Of a stretch of DNA of 64,000 bases, positions 8,857 to 17,920 are shown in pieces. The number at the start of each line of letters is the position of its first letter. Position 1 is the first letter of the stretch. The stretch comes from Mesorhizobium sp. WSM4313. Its GTDB lineage: Bacteria; Pseudomonadota; Alphaproteobacteria; Rhizobiales; Rhizobiaceae. The stretch lies in the NCBI RefSeq assembly GCF_002294725.1, contig NZ_NSFT01000004.1, positions 310,001 through 374,000 on the forward strand. Reading direction: 5' to 3'. The position numbers and the translations under genes are program-made. The notes under the pieces were generated by a model. It did no database searches, was not told where the DNA came from, and saw only the letters and a program-made list of their open reading frames with translations.

Positions 8857-8995
8857 AAGGGCTCAGCGTGTTTGCGTGAGGCGGTTCCGCCCCGGTCGGG
8901 ACCGTTGCTCCAGCTATAGGGGCGAAAGCTTGCACTGCGCTGCTCCAGCGCAGCGCTTGCGTTGGCGCAGGTTGTTCGCCGGAGGCCGGTCGGGG

Positions 8996-10492
8996 CTACT
9001 GCGTCGCCTGATAAAGCTCCGATGCCGCATCCTTCAGCGCGCGTCGGCCATCGGGCCGCAGATACATCATGTGGCCGCCCTCGATGACGTCGAGCCGGAT
9101 CGGCTTGGCGTCCCATAGCGAAGGAAGCTGGTTCACCAGATAGCGCGAGGCGAGATAGGGCGTGATGAGATCGGTATAGCCGTTGACGATGACGACACCC
9201 AGCGCCGGGTTGAGCGAACGCGCCCGCTGCAGGTCGTTCATCACACCGGCATAGCCCTGGCCCGATGTGCCGTAATCCCAGCTGCGGCTGACCTCGCCAT
9301 TGAGCAGCCGGTAGCTGACGTCGGTGCGGTAGTTCAGCTCGTCGCGGGCGTAAGCGACGAAGGCGGAGGTCAGCACCGGAACGCTGCGGTCGAGCACCGG
9401 GTCGGGGCCGGCCTCACGGGCGCTTTGCGGCGCGATGTCGGCAGTGCCGATGGTGGCGTCGTAGGGGCTCAGAACCTTGCCGGTGGCGCGCTGGAATTCC
9501 TTGGCGAAAAGCCCGATGGGGATGCGGGCGAAATTGCGCTGGACGAGCTCCAGCGGCAGGCCGATGATCTCCGAAACGCGCCCGCTGGCGAGTTTGCCGC
9601 CTTGCTCCAGCCCGCTGTTCAGCGCCGTCAGGTAATCGCCGAGCGCATAATGCTCGACCTCGGCCAGCCTGTCGCGCAACGCGTCGCCGCTCACGCCGTC
9701 GGCCTTGAGCCGCGTCGCCGCCAGCGAAGGCAGCTCCAGCGCCCAGTGCAGCTGGTCGAACTGGTCGGGCCGCACCAGCATGAACTCCAGCGCCGGCGAG
9801 ATCAGCACGATGCCGCTGGGGCTGAGGCCGACATCCTCCTGCAGCGTGCGGGCAAGCAGCGCGGCGCGAAAGCCGCCATAGCTCTCGCCGGCGAGGAACA
9901 GCGGCGATCCGGTGCGGCCGTTCTGCACCAGATAGAGGCGGATGAAGGCGCCGACCGAGCTGGCGTCGGCATCCACGCTCCAGAATTCCTTCGGTTCGTG
10001 ACCCGGCGCCTCGCGGCTATAGCCGGTGCCGACCGGATCGACGAAGACGAGATCGCTCATGTCGAGCCAGCTGTCGGGGTTGTCGATGAGCTTCTGCGGC
10101 GGCCGCAGGAACTCGCCGTCGGCGGCGGTCTCGACGATGCGCGGTCCGATCGCGCCGAGATGCAGGTAAGCAGACGCGGCACCGGGCCCGCCGTTGAAGA
10201 CGAAGGTGATCGGCCGCTCCTTCGCCGGGGCGGGCGATTGCTCCGAGTAGGCGACATAGAAGATCTCGGCCGTCACCTCGCCCTTGCCGGATAGGAGGGA
10301 CAGCGTGCCGGCCTTGGCCTGGTAATCCAGCTTGCGCCCGCCGAGCGTGATCGAATGCTCTGTCACCTGCGGAGGCGGCAACAGCGACAGCACGCCGCCG
10401 GTCGGGGCTGGACGCTCGGGTGCTTCGGCGAAGGTGGGCTGAGCGAAGGCGGCGAGCGCCAGCAGGACGAGGGAGACGAGCTTGGATCGCAT
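8996..10492 (-). CDS. Exported serine carboxypeptidase-like peptidase (S10 family)
   Basis: About 498 residues with a signal peptide at 1-22 (KLVSLVLLALAAFAQPTFAEA). The S10 architecture is clear: FNGGPGAASAYLHLGAIGP oxyanion region at ~98-117, DPVGTGYSR, nucleophile Ser204 in GESYGGFRA, an Asp in VNGYTDLITPY and a His in EGGHMMYLRPDGR close to the C-terminus. Bacterial members act in the periplasm on peptides or related substrates. The frame is open to 10765, but the signal peptide fixes the start at 10492. A palindromic repeat lies upstream; the gene appears monocistronic. Confidence 0.87.
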   Translation of the reverse strand: MRSKLVSLVLLALAAFAQPTFAEAPERPAPTGGVLSLLPPPQVTEHSITLGGRKLDYQAKAGTLSLLSGKGEVTAEIFYVAYSEQSPAPAKERPITFVFNGGPGAASAYLHLGAIGPRIVETAADGEFLRPPQKLIDNPDSWLDMSDLVFVDPVGTGYSREAPGHEPKEFWSVDADASSVGAFIRLYLVQNGRTGSPLFLAGESYGGFRAALLARTLQEDVGLSPSGIVLISPALEFMLVRPDQFDQLHWALELPSLAATRLKADGVSGDALRDRLAEVEHYALGDYLTALNSGLEQGGKLASGRVSEIIGLPLELVQRNFARIPIGLFAKEFQRATGKVLSPYDATIGTADIAPQSAREAGPDPVLDRSVPVLTSAFVAYARDELNYRTDVSYRLLNGEVSRSWDYGTSGQGYAGVMNDLQRARSLNPALGVVIVNGYTDLITPYLASRYLVNQLPSLWDAKPIRLDVIEGGHMMYLRPDGRRALKDAASELYQATQ

Positions 10493-10575
10493 GTGGGCTC
10501 CGGAAATGGTCTCGGAATAGGTATGGCCTGGGCGTGTGAAGTCAAAACAACAATCGCAAACGTTGCGATCCTTCG

Positions 10576-10750
10576 CGCCCCCCTCTGCCCTGCCGGGCAT
10601 CTCCCCCTCAAGGGGGGAGATCAGATGTCGCGTCGGCCTTCGCCATTCTCCCACGCTCGCTAATCTCCCACGCTGCGGAAAGGGCGCCGCCGGAGAAGCT
10701 GCCAATCTCCCCCCAAGAGGGGGAGATGTCCGGCAGGACAGAGGGGGGCG
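10576..10750. repeat. Palindromic intergenic repeat, CCCCCCTCTG family, copy 1
   Basis: Arms at 10576-10632 (CGCCCCCCTCTGCCCTGCCG then CATCTCCCCCTCAAGGGGGGAGAT) and 10700-10750 (AATCTCCCCCCAAGAGGGGGAGATGTCCGGCAGGACAGAGGGGGGCG) form a long imperfect dyad. A second copy with nearly identical arms is at 16248-16407. It fills most of the 318-base gap between the S10 peptidase and osmC; the remaining gap shows nothing I can name. Confidence 0.85.
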
Positions 10751-10810
10751 CTGTTCCGCTGGCATATCAGTGCTATCAAGGCATCAAAGGCTGATCGGAA
10801 GGACAACACA

Positions 10811-11317
10811 ATGGACGCAACCGCGCTCAAGGCCGTGCAGGCCCCGTTGAAGGAAGCCTATCGCGAGGACGCCGCCAAGGCGCTGATCACGCTGAGAGCC
10901 CGCGGCACGCTCGACGACCAGTCGATCGCCTGCAAGGTGGAGACCGGTAGGGCGCTTGCTGTCGCCGGGCTTCATCCGGCCACCGGCGGCTCGGGCCTCG
11001 AGCTGTGCTCGGGAGACATGCTGCTGGAAGCGCTGGTCGCCTGCGCCGGCGTGACGCTGAAAGCGGTGGCGACCGCCTTAGAGTTCAAGCTCGGCAACGC
11101 TACCGTCGAGGCCGAGGGCGATCTCGATTTTCGCGGCACGCTGGGCGTCGCCCGCGACGCGCCGGTCGGCTTCCGCGAGATAAGGCTGAAATTCGATCTC
11201 GACACCGACGAGCCGCAAGAGCGCATCGATTCACTCATCAAGCTCACCGAGCGCTACTGCGTGGTGTTCCAGACGATCAACAACAAGCCGGCGTTGAGCG
11301 TGAGCGCGCGGCGCTGA
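10811..11317 (+). CDS. OsmC family protein
   Basis: A 168-residue OsmC/Ohr-fold protein. The two redox cysteines expected of peroxide-reducing members are Cys78 (LEALVACAGVTLKA) and Cys150 (LTERYCVVFQTI), and PATGGSGLELCSGDMLL precedes the first. Such proteins reduce organic or other hydroperoxides in the cytoplasm. It stands alone on the plus strand downstream of a palindromic repeat and converges with the small gene at 11332. Whether it belongs to the OsmC or the YhfA-like subgroup is not settled. Confidence 0.87.
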   Translation: MDATALKAVQAPLKEAYREDAAKALITLRARGTLDDQSIACKVETGRALAVAGLHPATGGSGLELCSGDMLLEALVACAGVTLKAVATALEFKLGNATVEAEGDLDFRGTLGVARDAPVGFREIRLKFDLDTDEPQERIDSLIKLTERYCVVFQTINNKPALSVSARR

Positions 11318-11331
11318 AACGACGCCTCGCG

Positions 11332-11556
11332 CTACTGCGCCGAAGGCGTTTCCGCATCCCCTTCATCGGTGAACGGCGAAGCGCTCGGCACGCATTGCAC
11401 GGCCCATCCCTGCGGCGTCGGCTGCTTCTGATATTCGGTGATGGCGTTGGTGCATTGTTCGCGGGTGTCGAAGGTGCTGGGCAGCACCACCATGCCGCCT
11501 TGCGGGCCGGCGATCACCAGATACCAGACCAACGCTACGCTGGGAGTAGCAGCCAT
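11332..11556 (-). CDS. Small hypothetical protein, possibly exported
   Basis: A 74-residue protein I do not recognise. It has one hydrophobic segment near the N-terminus (TPSVALVWYLVIAG), then a polar part with two cysteines (EQCTNAI and AVQCVPSAS) and an acidic C-terminus. The wording FDTREQCTNA...VQCVP is reminiscent of small conserved rhizobial proteins with a C-x(n)-C periplasmic domain, so a membrane-anchored or secreted location is likely. Codon use fits a real gene. It converges with osmC with 14 bases between them. Confidence 0.6.
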   Translation of the reverse strand: MAATPSVALVWYLVIAGPQGGMVVLPSTFDTREQCTNAITEYQKQPTPQGWAVQCVPSASPFTDEGDAETPSAQ

Positions 11557-11702
11557 GGGAATTCCTCGCTTTGAAATGTCGGAGTCGGGCCGATCCTAGC
11601 AACTCCCATGGAGCAGCGAAAGCAGCGAGGCGGCACACGCTTTCGCCGCTCCGTTCACAGACCCGTGAATAGAGGGGTTGCGACGCCTCAGGCACCCAGG
11701 CT

Positions 11703-12446
11703 TTATTCCGGCTGCCGGTAGGCGACGAAGCGGTTGTGCTTGGCCTGGAAGATCAGGCCGGTCTCCTTCAGTTCCGGGCTTGCCAGGGGCACGATGCGCT
11801 TGGCGATCTCGGACGGATGCGGCAGCGTCTCCGGGTCTTCGCCGGGCATGGCCTGCGCGCGCATTGCGGTGCGGGTTGCGCCGGGATCGGCGGCGTTCAC
11901 CCGCAACGGCAGGCTCTCCGTTTCATGTGCCCAGGAACGCATCATCGTTTCGACCGCCGCTTTCGAGGCCGCGTAGGGCGCCCAGAAGGCGCGCGCCGAA
12001 TGCGCCGCATTGGAAGTGAGAATGACGGCGCGGCCGGCGTCGGAGAGCCTGAGCAGCGGATCGACCGAGCGGATCAGCCGCCAGGTCGCCGTCACGTTGA
12101 TGGTCATCACCTTCTCGAAGGTCTTGGCCTCGACATGGCCGATCGGCGAGATGACGCCGAGCACGCCGGCATTGGCGACTAGGATATCGAGCTTGCCCCA
12201 GCGCTCATGGATCGCGCCGCCCAGCCGGTCGATGCCGGCCATGTCGGCAAGATCGAGCGGCACCAGCGTCGCCTGGCCGCGGCCGTCGGCCTTGATCTGG
12301 TCGTCCAGCTCTTCCAGCCCGCCCACTGTGCGCGCCACCGCGATCACATGCGCGCCGGCCGCAGCCAGCTCCCTGGCGATGAAATAGCCGATGCCGCGCG
12401 AGGCGCCGGTGACGACCGCCACGCGGCCTGAAAGGTCGAGGGTCAT
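11703..12446 (-). CDS. SDR family NAD(P)-dependent oxidoreductase
   Basis: A 247-residue classical short-chain dehydrogenase. The cofactor motif TGASRGIGYFIA is at about residues 14-25, NAG is at ~94-96, and the catalytic Ser and YAASK (Tyr-x3-Lys) follow at ~145-165. Start at 12446 (MTLDLSGRVAVVTGAS) matches the family; upstream codons to 12488 are probably leader. It lies 60 bases downstream of purF on the same strand, an arrangement I recall from rhizobial genomes, but its substrate is not inferable. Confidence 0.88.
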   Translation of the reverse strand: MTLDLSGRVAVVTGASRGIGYFIARELAAAGAHVIAVARTVGGLEELDDQIKADGRGQATLVPLDLADMAGIDRLGGAIHERWGKLDILVANAGVLGVISPIGHVEAKTFEKVMTINVTATWRLIRSVDPLLRLSDAGRAVILTSNAAHSARAFWAPYAASKAAVETMMRSWAHETESLPLRVNAADPGATRTAMRAQAMPGEDPETLPHPSEIAKRIVPLASPELKETGLIFQAKHNRFVAYRQPE

Positions 12447-12505
12447 GTGAGAAATTCCATAAGGCGCGAAACAGCTCGGCGAAGGCAATTGATAGTCCGG
12501 GCGCC

Positions 12506-13987
12506 CTACGCCCCGCCGCTCGCCAGCAGCGACAGCGTGCGCACATTGTCGTGGCCTTCGAAGTCGAGCAGGCGGGTGGGGTACTGTCCCGTGAAGCAGG
12601 CGTCGCAGAATTGCGGCTGGTCGTTGTCGCGGCGTGCCTCGCCGACGGCGCGGTAGAGCCCGTCGATCGACAGGAAGCCGAGCGAATCGACGCGGATGAA
12701 CTCCGCCATCTCCTCGACCGACATGCGCGATGCCAAGAGCTTCGACTTCTCCGGCGTGTCGACGCCATAGAAGCAGGAGGCACTTGTCGGCGGCGAGGCG
12801 ATGCGCATATGCACTTCCCTGGCGCCGGCGTCGCGCACCATCTGCACGATCTTCTGGCTGGTGGTACCGCGCACGATCGAATCGTCGACCAGCACCACGC
12901 GCTTGCCCTCGATCATGCGGCGGTTGGCGTTGTGCTTGAGCTTCACGCCCATGTGGCGGATGGAATCGCCTGGCTGGATGAAGGTGCGGCCGACATAATG
13001 GTTGCGGATGATGCCGAGCTCGAAGGGAATGCCGGCAGCCTGCGAGAAGCCGATCGCGGCCGGCGTGCCGGAATCCGGCACCGGCACGACGATGTCGGCC
13101 TCGACCGGGCTTTCCTGCGCGAGTTCCGCGCCGATGCGCTTCCTCACATCATAGACGTTGCGGCCTTCGACCGAGGAATCCGGCCGCGCGAAATAGACAT
13201 ATTCGAAGATACAGAAGCGCGTCTTCTGCGGCTCGAACGGGAAGATGCTCTCGATGCCCTTCGCGGTGACCACCACCATCTCGCCGGGCTTGATGTCGCG
13301 CACGAAGCGGGCGCCGATGATGTCGAGCGCGCAGGTTTCGGACGCGAGGATCCAGGCGCCGTCGAGGTCGCCAAGCACCAGCGGGCGGATGCCCAGCGGA
13401 TCGCGGCAGCCGATCATCTTCTTGGCGGTCATTGCCACCAGCGAGAAGGCGCCTTCGACCTGGCGGATCGCATCGATGAAACGCGAATTCAAATCGCGCT
13501 CCTTGCTGGTCGCGACCAGATGCAGCAGCGTCTCTGTGTCGGAGGTCGAGGAGAAGATCGAGCCCTGCTTCTGCAGCGCGCGCTGCACGGTGAGCGCGTT
13601 GGTGAGATTGCCGTTGTGAGCCACGGCAAGACCGCCTTCCGCGAGCTCGGCGAAGAAGGGCTGGATGTTGCGCAGCCCGGCGCCGCCGGTGGTGGCGTAG
13701 CGCGTGTGGCCGATGGCGCGGTTGCCTTGCAGGCTGTCGATGACGCGCTGTTTGGTGAAGGTATCGCCGATCAGGCCGACATGGCGTTCGACATGGAACT
13801 GGGTGCCGTCATAGGAGACGATGCCGGCCGCTTCCTGGCCGCGATGCTGCAGGGCATGAAGGCCGAGTGTGACGATGGCCGCCGCGTCCTGCCGGCCGAA
13901 GATGCCGAACACGCCGCATTCGTCATGAAAATGATCGTCGGCCTCGGCGGAAAGGACCTTGCCTTCATCTGCCGTTGAGTCTGCCAT
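12506..13987 (-). CDS. purF: Amidophosphoribosyltransferase
   Basis: First step of de novo purine synthesis: glutamine-dependent conversion of PRPP to phosphoribosylamine in the cytoplasm. The 493-residue reading has a propeptide before nucleophile Cys24 (DECGVFGIFGR), the class II glutamine amidotransferase domain to about 250, and the PRPP-binding loop VVLVDDSIVRGTTSQK in the C-terminal half. The ATG at 13987 has a GGAG about 12 bases upstream; starts at 14017 and 14071 are also open. Downstream of cvpA, as in E. coli and rhizobia. Confidence 0.94.
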   Translation of the reverse strand: MADSTADEGKVLSAEADDHFHDECGVFGIFGRQDAAAIVTLGLHALQHRGQEAAGIVSYDGTQFHVERHVGLIGDTFTKQRVIDSLQGNRAIGHTRYATTGGAGLRNIQPFFAELAEGGLAVAHNGNLTNALTVQRALQKQGSIFSSTSDTETLLHLVATSKERDLNSRFIDAIRQVEGAFSLVAMTAKKMIGCRDPLGIRPLVLGDLDGAWILASETCALDIIGARFVRDIKPGEMVVVTAKGIESIFPFEPQKTRFCIFEYVYFARPDSSVEGRNVYDVRKRIGAELAQESPVEADIVVPVPDSGTPAAIGFSQAAGIPFELGIIRNHYVGRTFIQPGDSIRHMGVKLKHNANRRMIEGKRVVLVDDSIVRGTTSQKIVQMVRDAGAREVHMRIASPPTSASCFYGVDTPEKSKLLASRMSVEEMAEFIRVDSLGFLSIDGLYRAVGEARRDNDQPQFCDACFTGQYPTRLLDFEGHDNVRTLSLLASGGA

Positions 13988-14086
13988 CTGGTGCTCAAGC
14001 TCCGCTAAAGCCGCCATATAAGGTGATCTTTCGCCGAACGCAACGCACGCTTTTGCATTCACAACCGGCACCAGGCCGGTCTGCGA

Positions 14087-14764
14087 TCAGTTTGCCGGCG
14101 CTGGAGCCGGGGCGGGCGCTGGCGTGGCCGGCGCCGGCTCGTTGTCGGCAGGCGCCTCGCCCTCGCTGTCGTCTGGCGCCGGCGCGTTGTCGTCGCCTGA
14201 TGGCGGCTCGGCCGCGGGCTGGTCGGTCGTGGCCGGCGCGCCGGCCTGCGGCGTGCCCTTATGGGTGTATTTGTTGACCAGTTCCTCGGTGTTTTCCGGC
14301 AGCACGCTTTCGAGCTTGGCGCCGATCGTCTCCAGCAACGGCCGCGACTTGGCGTTGGCGATCCAGGCAGGCGCCTTGGCGCCAGCCAGCCAGTTGAAGA
14401 ACAGCAGCGCCACCGCGACCACCAGGATGCCGCGCGCCGCGCCATAGAGAAAGCCGAGCGTGCGGTCGAGCGCGCCGATGCGCGAATCGATGATCCAGTC
14501 GGCGAGCTTCATGGTGATGACGGAGACGACGATCAGCGCGATGAGGAAGACTATGCCCGCCGAAGCCGCCATCGCGATCTTGTCGTTGTCGACATAGGGC
14601 TGAACATAGGGCAGGACCGGCTTGTAGAAGAAGAAAGCCGCCGCCGCCGCCGCCGCCCAGGAAACCACCGAGAGCACTTCGCGGGAGAAGCCGCGCACCA
14701 TGGCGAGCATTGCTGAGACCAGGGTGAAGCCGACGAGGATTCCGTCAAGCAGCGTAATCGGCAT
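14087..14764 (-). CDS. cvpA: CvpA family membrane protein
   Basis: A 225-residue colicin-V-production type protein: four hydrophobic helices in the first 165 residues (starting MPITLLDGILVGFTLVSAMLAMVRGFSREV), with FLYGAARGILVV near the fourth helix, then a low-complexity Pro/Ala/Glu-rich cytoplasmic or periplasmic tail (~170-225). CvpA proteins sit in the inner membrane and affect envelope integrity. It lies between radA and purF on the same strand, the common order, and the tail is extended relative to E. coli CvpA. Confidence 0.9.
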   Translation of the reverse strand: MPITLLDGILVGFTLVSAMLAMVRGFSREVLSVVSWAAAAAAAFFFYKPVLPYVQPYVDNDKIAMAASAGIVFLIALIVVSVITMKLADWIIDSRIGALDRTLGFLYGAARGILVVAVALLFFNWLAGAKAPAWIANAKSRPLLETIGAKLESVLPENTEELVNKYTHKGTPQAGAPATTDQPAAEPPSGDDNAPAPDDSEGEAPADNEPAPATPAPAPAPAPAN

Positions 14765-14806
14765 GGTTCTCGCCCCACTTCCTGTCTTACGGCCCGACGA
14801 GCCGCA

Positions 14807-16210
14807 TCACTCCCCGTCGTCGGCACGACCGCGCCGTGAGCCGGCTATGCGCGCCACAAGGTCGGCAAGCTCGGTGGGCTGGAAAGCGCCGGCCCCGATT
14901 CCCCCGGCAAGTTCCTCGCTGCCGAGCGGCAGCACCGCGCTTCCAAAACCCAGCTTTTCGGCTTCCTTGAGGCGCTGCTGCGCATGCGCAACCGGCCTCA
15001 CAGCGCCCGATAGGCTGATTTCGCCGAAATAGACGCAATCGGCGGGAAGGGCAAGACCGGTGAGTGACGAAACCAGCGCCGCGGCGACCGCGAGATCGGC
15101 CGCCGGCTCCGAGATCCGATAGCCGCCGGCGACGTTGAGATAGACGTCGTGCTGGCCGAAGCGGACGCCGCAATGCGCCTCCAGCACGGCGAGCACCATC
15201 GACAGCCGCGCGCCGTCCCAGCCGACGACGGCGCGGCGCGGCGTGCCGAGCGAGGAGGGTGCGACAAGCGCCTGGATCTCGACCAGCACCGGCCTCGTGC
15301 CTTCCATGCCTGCGAAAACCGCGGCGCCCGGGGACTTTGCATGGCGCTCGCCGAGGAAAAGCTCGGATGGATTGGAAACCTCGCGCAGCCCCTTGTCCGA
15401 CATTTCGAACACGCCGATCTCGTCGGTCGGCCCAAAGCGGTTCTTCACCGTGCGCAGGATGCGGAAGTGGTGATTGCCTTCGCCCTCGAAGTAGAGCACG
15501 CCGTCAACCATGTGCTCGACGACGCGAGGGCCGGCGATCTGGCCTTCCTTGGTGACATGGCCGACGAGCACGATCGCCGCGCCTGTGGATTTCGCGTAGC
15601 GGATCATCGCCTGGGCGGCGGCGCGCACCTGGGTGACGGTGCCCGGCGCCGAATCGGCAAGGTCCGTCCACAGCGTCTGGATGGAATCGAGGATGACGAG
15701 GTCCGGCCGCTTGCCGTCGGCGATGGTTGCCAGGATGTCCTCGACATTGGTTTCGGCCGCAAGCTCGACCGGCGTCGAGGCGACGCCGAGGCGTTGTGCC
15801 CGCAGCCGGATCTGCGCCACCGCTTCCTCGCCCGAGACATAGACAATGCGGTGGCCTTTCGAGGCGAGCGCAGCGGCAGCTTGCGTCAAAAGCGTCGACT
15901 TGCCGATGCCGGGATCGCCGCCGACGAGAAGCGCCGAGCCGCGCACGAAGCCGCCGCCGGTGGCGCGGTCGAGCTCGCCGATGCCCGACACGATGCGCGG
16001 TGCGTCCTCGATGTCGCCCGACAGGCTGGTCAGCACCACCGCACGCCCTTTGCGGGCGTTGCGCGTGTTGGCCGGTCCCGAGCCGATGCCGCCGGACGTG
16101 CCTTCCTCGACCAGCGTGTTCCACTCGCCGCAGGCATCGCATTTGCCGGCCCAGCGCTGATGCACCGAGCCGCAATTCTGGCAGATGAACTGAACGCGCG
16201 ATTTGGCCAT
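14807..16210 (-). CDS. radA: DNA repair protein RadA
   Basis: A 467-residue RadA/Sms protein that promotes branch migration in recombinational repair. The N-terminal zinc finger has Cys10, Cys13, Cys24 and Cys27; the RecA-like ATPase has Walker A GGDPGIGKSTL near residue 90; the family motif KNRFG appears in TVKNRFGPTDEIGVF; the Lon-protease-like domain covers the C-terminal third. The start MAKSRVQFICQNCG at 16210 is canonical, although the frame stays open into the upstream repeat. It precedes cvpA by 42 bases. Confidence 0.95.
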   Translation of the reverse strand: MAKSRVQFICQNCGSVHQRWAGKCDACGEWNTLVEEGTSGGIGSGPANTRNARKGRAVVLTSLSGDIEDAPRIVSGIGELDRATGGGFVRGSALLVGGDPGIGKSTLLTQAAAALASKGHRIVYVSGEEAVAQIRLRAQRLGVASTPVELAAETNVEDILATIADGKRPDLVILDSIQTLWTDLADSAPGTVTQVRAAAQAMIRYAKSTGAAIVLVGHVTKEGQIAGPRVVEHMVDGVLYFEGEGNHHFRILRTVKNRFGPTDEIGVFEMSDKGLREVSNPSELFLGERHAKSPGAAVFAGMEGTRPVLVEIQALVAPSSLGTPRRAVVGWDGARLSMVLAVLEAHCGVRFGQHDVYLNVAGGYRISEPAADLAVAAALVSSLTGLALPADCVYFGEISLSGAVRPVAHAQQRLKEAEKLGFGSAVLPLGSEELAGGIGAGAFQPTELADLVARIAGSRRGRADDGE

Positions 16211-16247
16211 TAGGGACGGCCCAACATTGGATAGGCCGGCGGGACAG

Positions 16248-16407
16248 CGCCCCCCTCTGTCCTGCCGGACATCTCCCCCGCAAGGGGGGAGATCGGCAGT
16301 TTCGCCGACGGCGCCCATCTTGCAACGTCGGCGATTGGCGAAAGCCGATGCGACATCCAATCTCCCCCCTTGAGGGGGAGATGTCCGGCAGGACAGAGAG
16401 GGGGGTG
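16248..16407. repeat. Palindromic intergenic repeat, CCCCCCTCTG family, copy 2
   Basis: Arms GCGCCCCCCTCTGTCCTGCC...CATCTCCCCCGCAAGGGGGGAGAT (16248-16293) and CAATCTCCCCCCTTGAGGGGGAGATGTCCGGCAGGACAGAGAGGGGGG (16358-16407) face each other. It fills the gap between dnaB and radA and resembles the element at 10576-10750. Confidence 0.85.
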
Positions 16408-16429
16408 ACGGAGTGAGACCTGTCTCAAC

Positions 16430-17920
16430 TCACTCGAACCTCTCCGGCAGATGATGCTCTTCCGCCAGATCCGAGAACCGCGTGAATTCGCCGTGGAAGG
16501 CCAGGCTGACGGTGCCGGTCGGCCCGTGGCGCTGCTTGGCGATGATGCACTCGGCCTTGCCGCGCGCTTCATTCATCTCGTTTTCCCACTTGATGTATTC
16601 CTCGGTGCCGAGCTTCGGCTCGCGGTTCTTGAGGTAATATTCCTCGCGATAGACGAACAGCACCACGTCGGCGTCCTGCTCGATGGAGCCGGATTCGCGC
16701 AGGTCCGAGAGCTGCGGGCGCTTGTCGTCGCGGCTTTCGACCTGACGCGACAGCTGCGACAGCGCGATGATCGGCACGCCGAGCTCCTTGGCCAAAGCCT
16801 TCAGGCCCGTGGTGATCTCGGTGATTTCCTGCACGCGGTTCTGCGAGGCGCGCGCGGAGGAGCCCTGCATCAGCTGGATATAGTCGATGACGATGAGATC
16901 GAGGCCGCGCTGGCGCTTCAGACGCCGCGCGCGGGCGGAAAGCTGCGCGATCGAGATACCACCGGTCTGGTCGATGAACAGCGGGATCTTCTGCATCGTC
17001 TGCGAGCAGGCGACGAGTTTTTCGAAATCCATCTCGGTGATCTCGCCGCGGCGGATCTTCGAGGACGAGATCTCGGTCTGCTCGGAGATGATGCGGGTGG
17101 CGAGCTGCTCCGACGACATTTCGAGCGAGAAGAAGCCGACGACGCCGCCGTTGGCGGCCTTGAAGCTGCCATCGGCCTGCTGCGCCGGAACGTAAGCCTC
17201 GGCGATGTTGAAGGCGATGTTGGTGGCCAAGGAGGTCTTGCCCATGCCCGGGCGCCCCGCGAGCACGATCAAGTCGGAGGGTTGCAGGCCGCCCATGCGG
17301 CGATCGAGGTCGCGCAAGCCGGTGGCGATGCCCGACAGGTGGCCGTCACGCATATAGGCGGCGTTGGCCATGTCGACGGCGGTCTTGACCGCATCGTTGA
17401 AGCTCTCGAAGCCGCCGTCATAGCGGCCCGTTTCGGCAAGCTCGAACAGCCGCCGTTCGGCATCCTCGATCTGGTCGGAGGGCGACATGTCGACCGGCGC
17501 GTCATAGGCGATGTTGACCATGTCCTCGCCGACGGTGATCAGCGCGCGGCGCGTCGCAAGGTCGTAGATGGCGCGGCCATAGTCGGTGGCGTTGACGACG
17601 GTGACGGCCTCGACGGCGAGGCGCACGACATATTGCGCCACTGTCATGTCGCCGACCTTCTCGTCGGCCGGCAGGAAGGTCTTGAGCGTGATCGGCGTCG
17701 CAATCTTGCCCATGCGGATGAGCTCGGCCGCGATCTCGAAGATGCGGCGGTGCAGCGGCTCGTAGAAATGCGCCGGCTTTAAGAAATCGGAGACACGATA
17801 GAAGGCGTCGTTGTTGACGAGGATGGCGCCGAGCAGCGCCTGCTCGGCCTCGATGTTGTTCGGTGCTTCGCGATAGAGCGGCGTTTCCGCCGCGCCGAAT
17901 TTCAGTGCCGCCTCTGCCAT
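16430..17920 (-). CDS. dnaB: Replicative DNA helicase DnaB
   Basis: A 496-residue hexameric replication helicase. The N-terminal primase-interacting domain runs from NNIEAEQALLGAILVN to about residue 170, and the RecA-like motor carries Walker A LAGRPGMGKTSLA near residue 215, Walker B LIVIDYIQLM and an arginine-finger region RQVESRDDKRPQLSDLRESGS. The frame is open a further 369 bases upstream, but MAEAALKFGAAETPLYREAP at 17920 is the usual alphaproteobacterial start. Lies upstream of radA on the same strand, separated by a repeat. Confidence 0.95.
   Translation of the reverse strand: MAEAALKFGAAETPLYREAPNNIEAEQALLGAILVNNDAFYRVSDFLKPAHFYEPLHRRIFEIAAELIRMGKIATPITLKTFLPADEKVGDMTVAQYVVRLAVEAVTVVNATDYGRAIYDLATRRALITVGEDMVNIAYDAPVDMSPSDQIEDAERRLFELAETGRYDGGFESFNDAVKTAVDMANAAYMRDGHLSGIATGLRDLDRRMGGLQPSDLIVLAGRPGMGKTSLATNIAFNIAEAYVPAQQADGSFKAANGGVVGFFSLEMSSEQLATRIISEQTEISSSKIRRGEITEMDFEKLVACSQTMQKIPLFIDQTGGISIAQLSARARRLKRQRGLDLIVIDYIQLMQGSSARASQNRVQEITEITTGLKALAKELGVPIIALSQLSRQVESRDDKRPQLSDLRESGSIEQDADVVLFVYREEYYLKNREPKLGTEEYIKWENEMNEARGKAECIIAKQRHGPTGTVSLAFHGEFTRFSDLAEEHHLPERFE

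Noticed and set aside
12551-13978. Long open frame antisense to purF
   Set aside because: Shadow of the purF frame; no motifs or plausible start site.
16451-17782. Long open frame antisense to dnaB
   Set aside because: It is the high-GC shadow of dnaB, with no domain pattern of its own and codon bias wrong for a gene.
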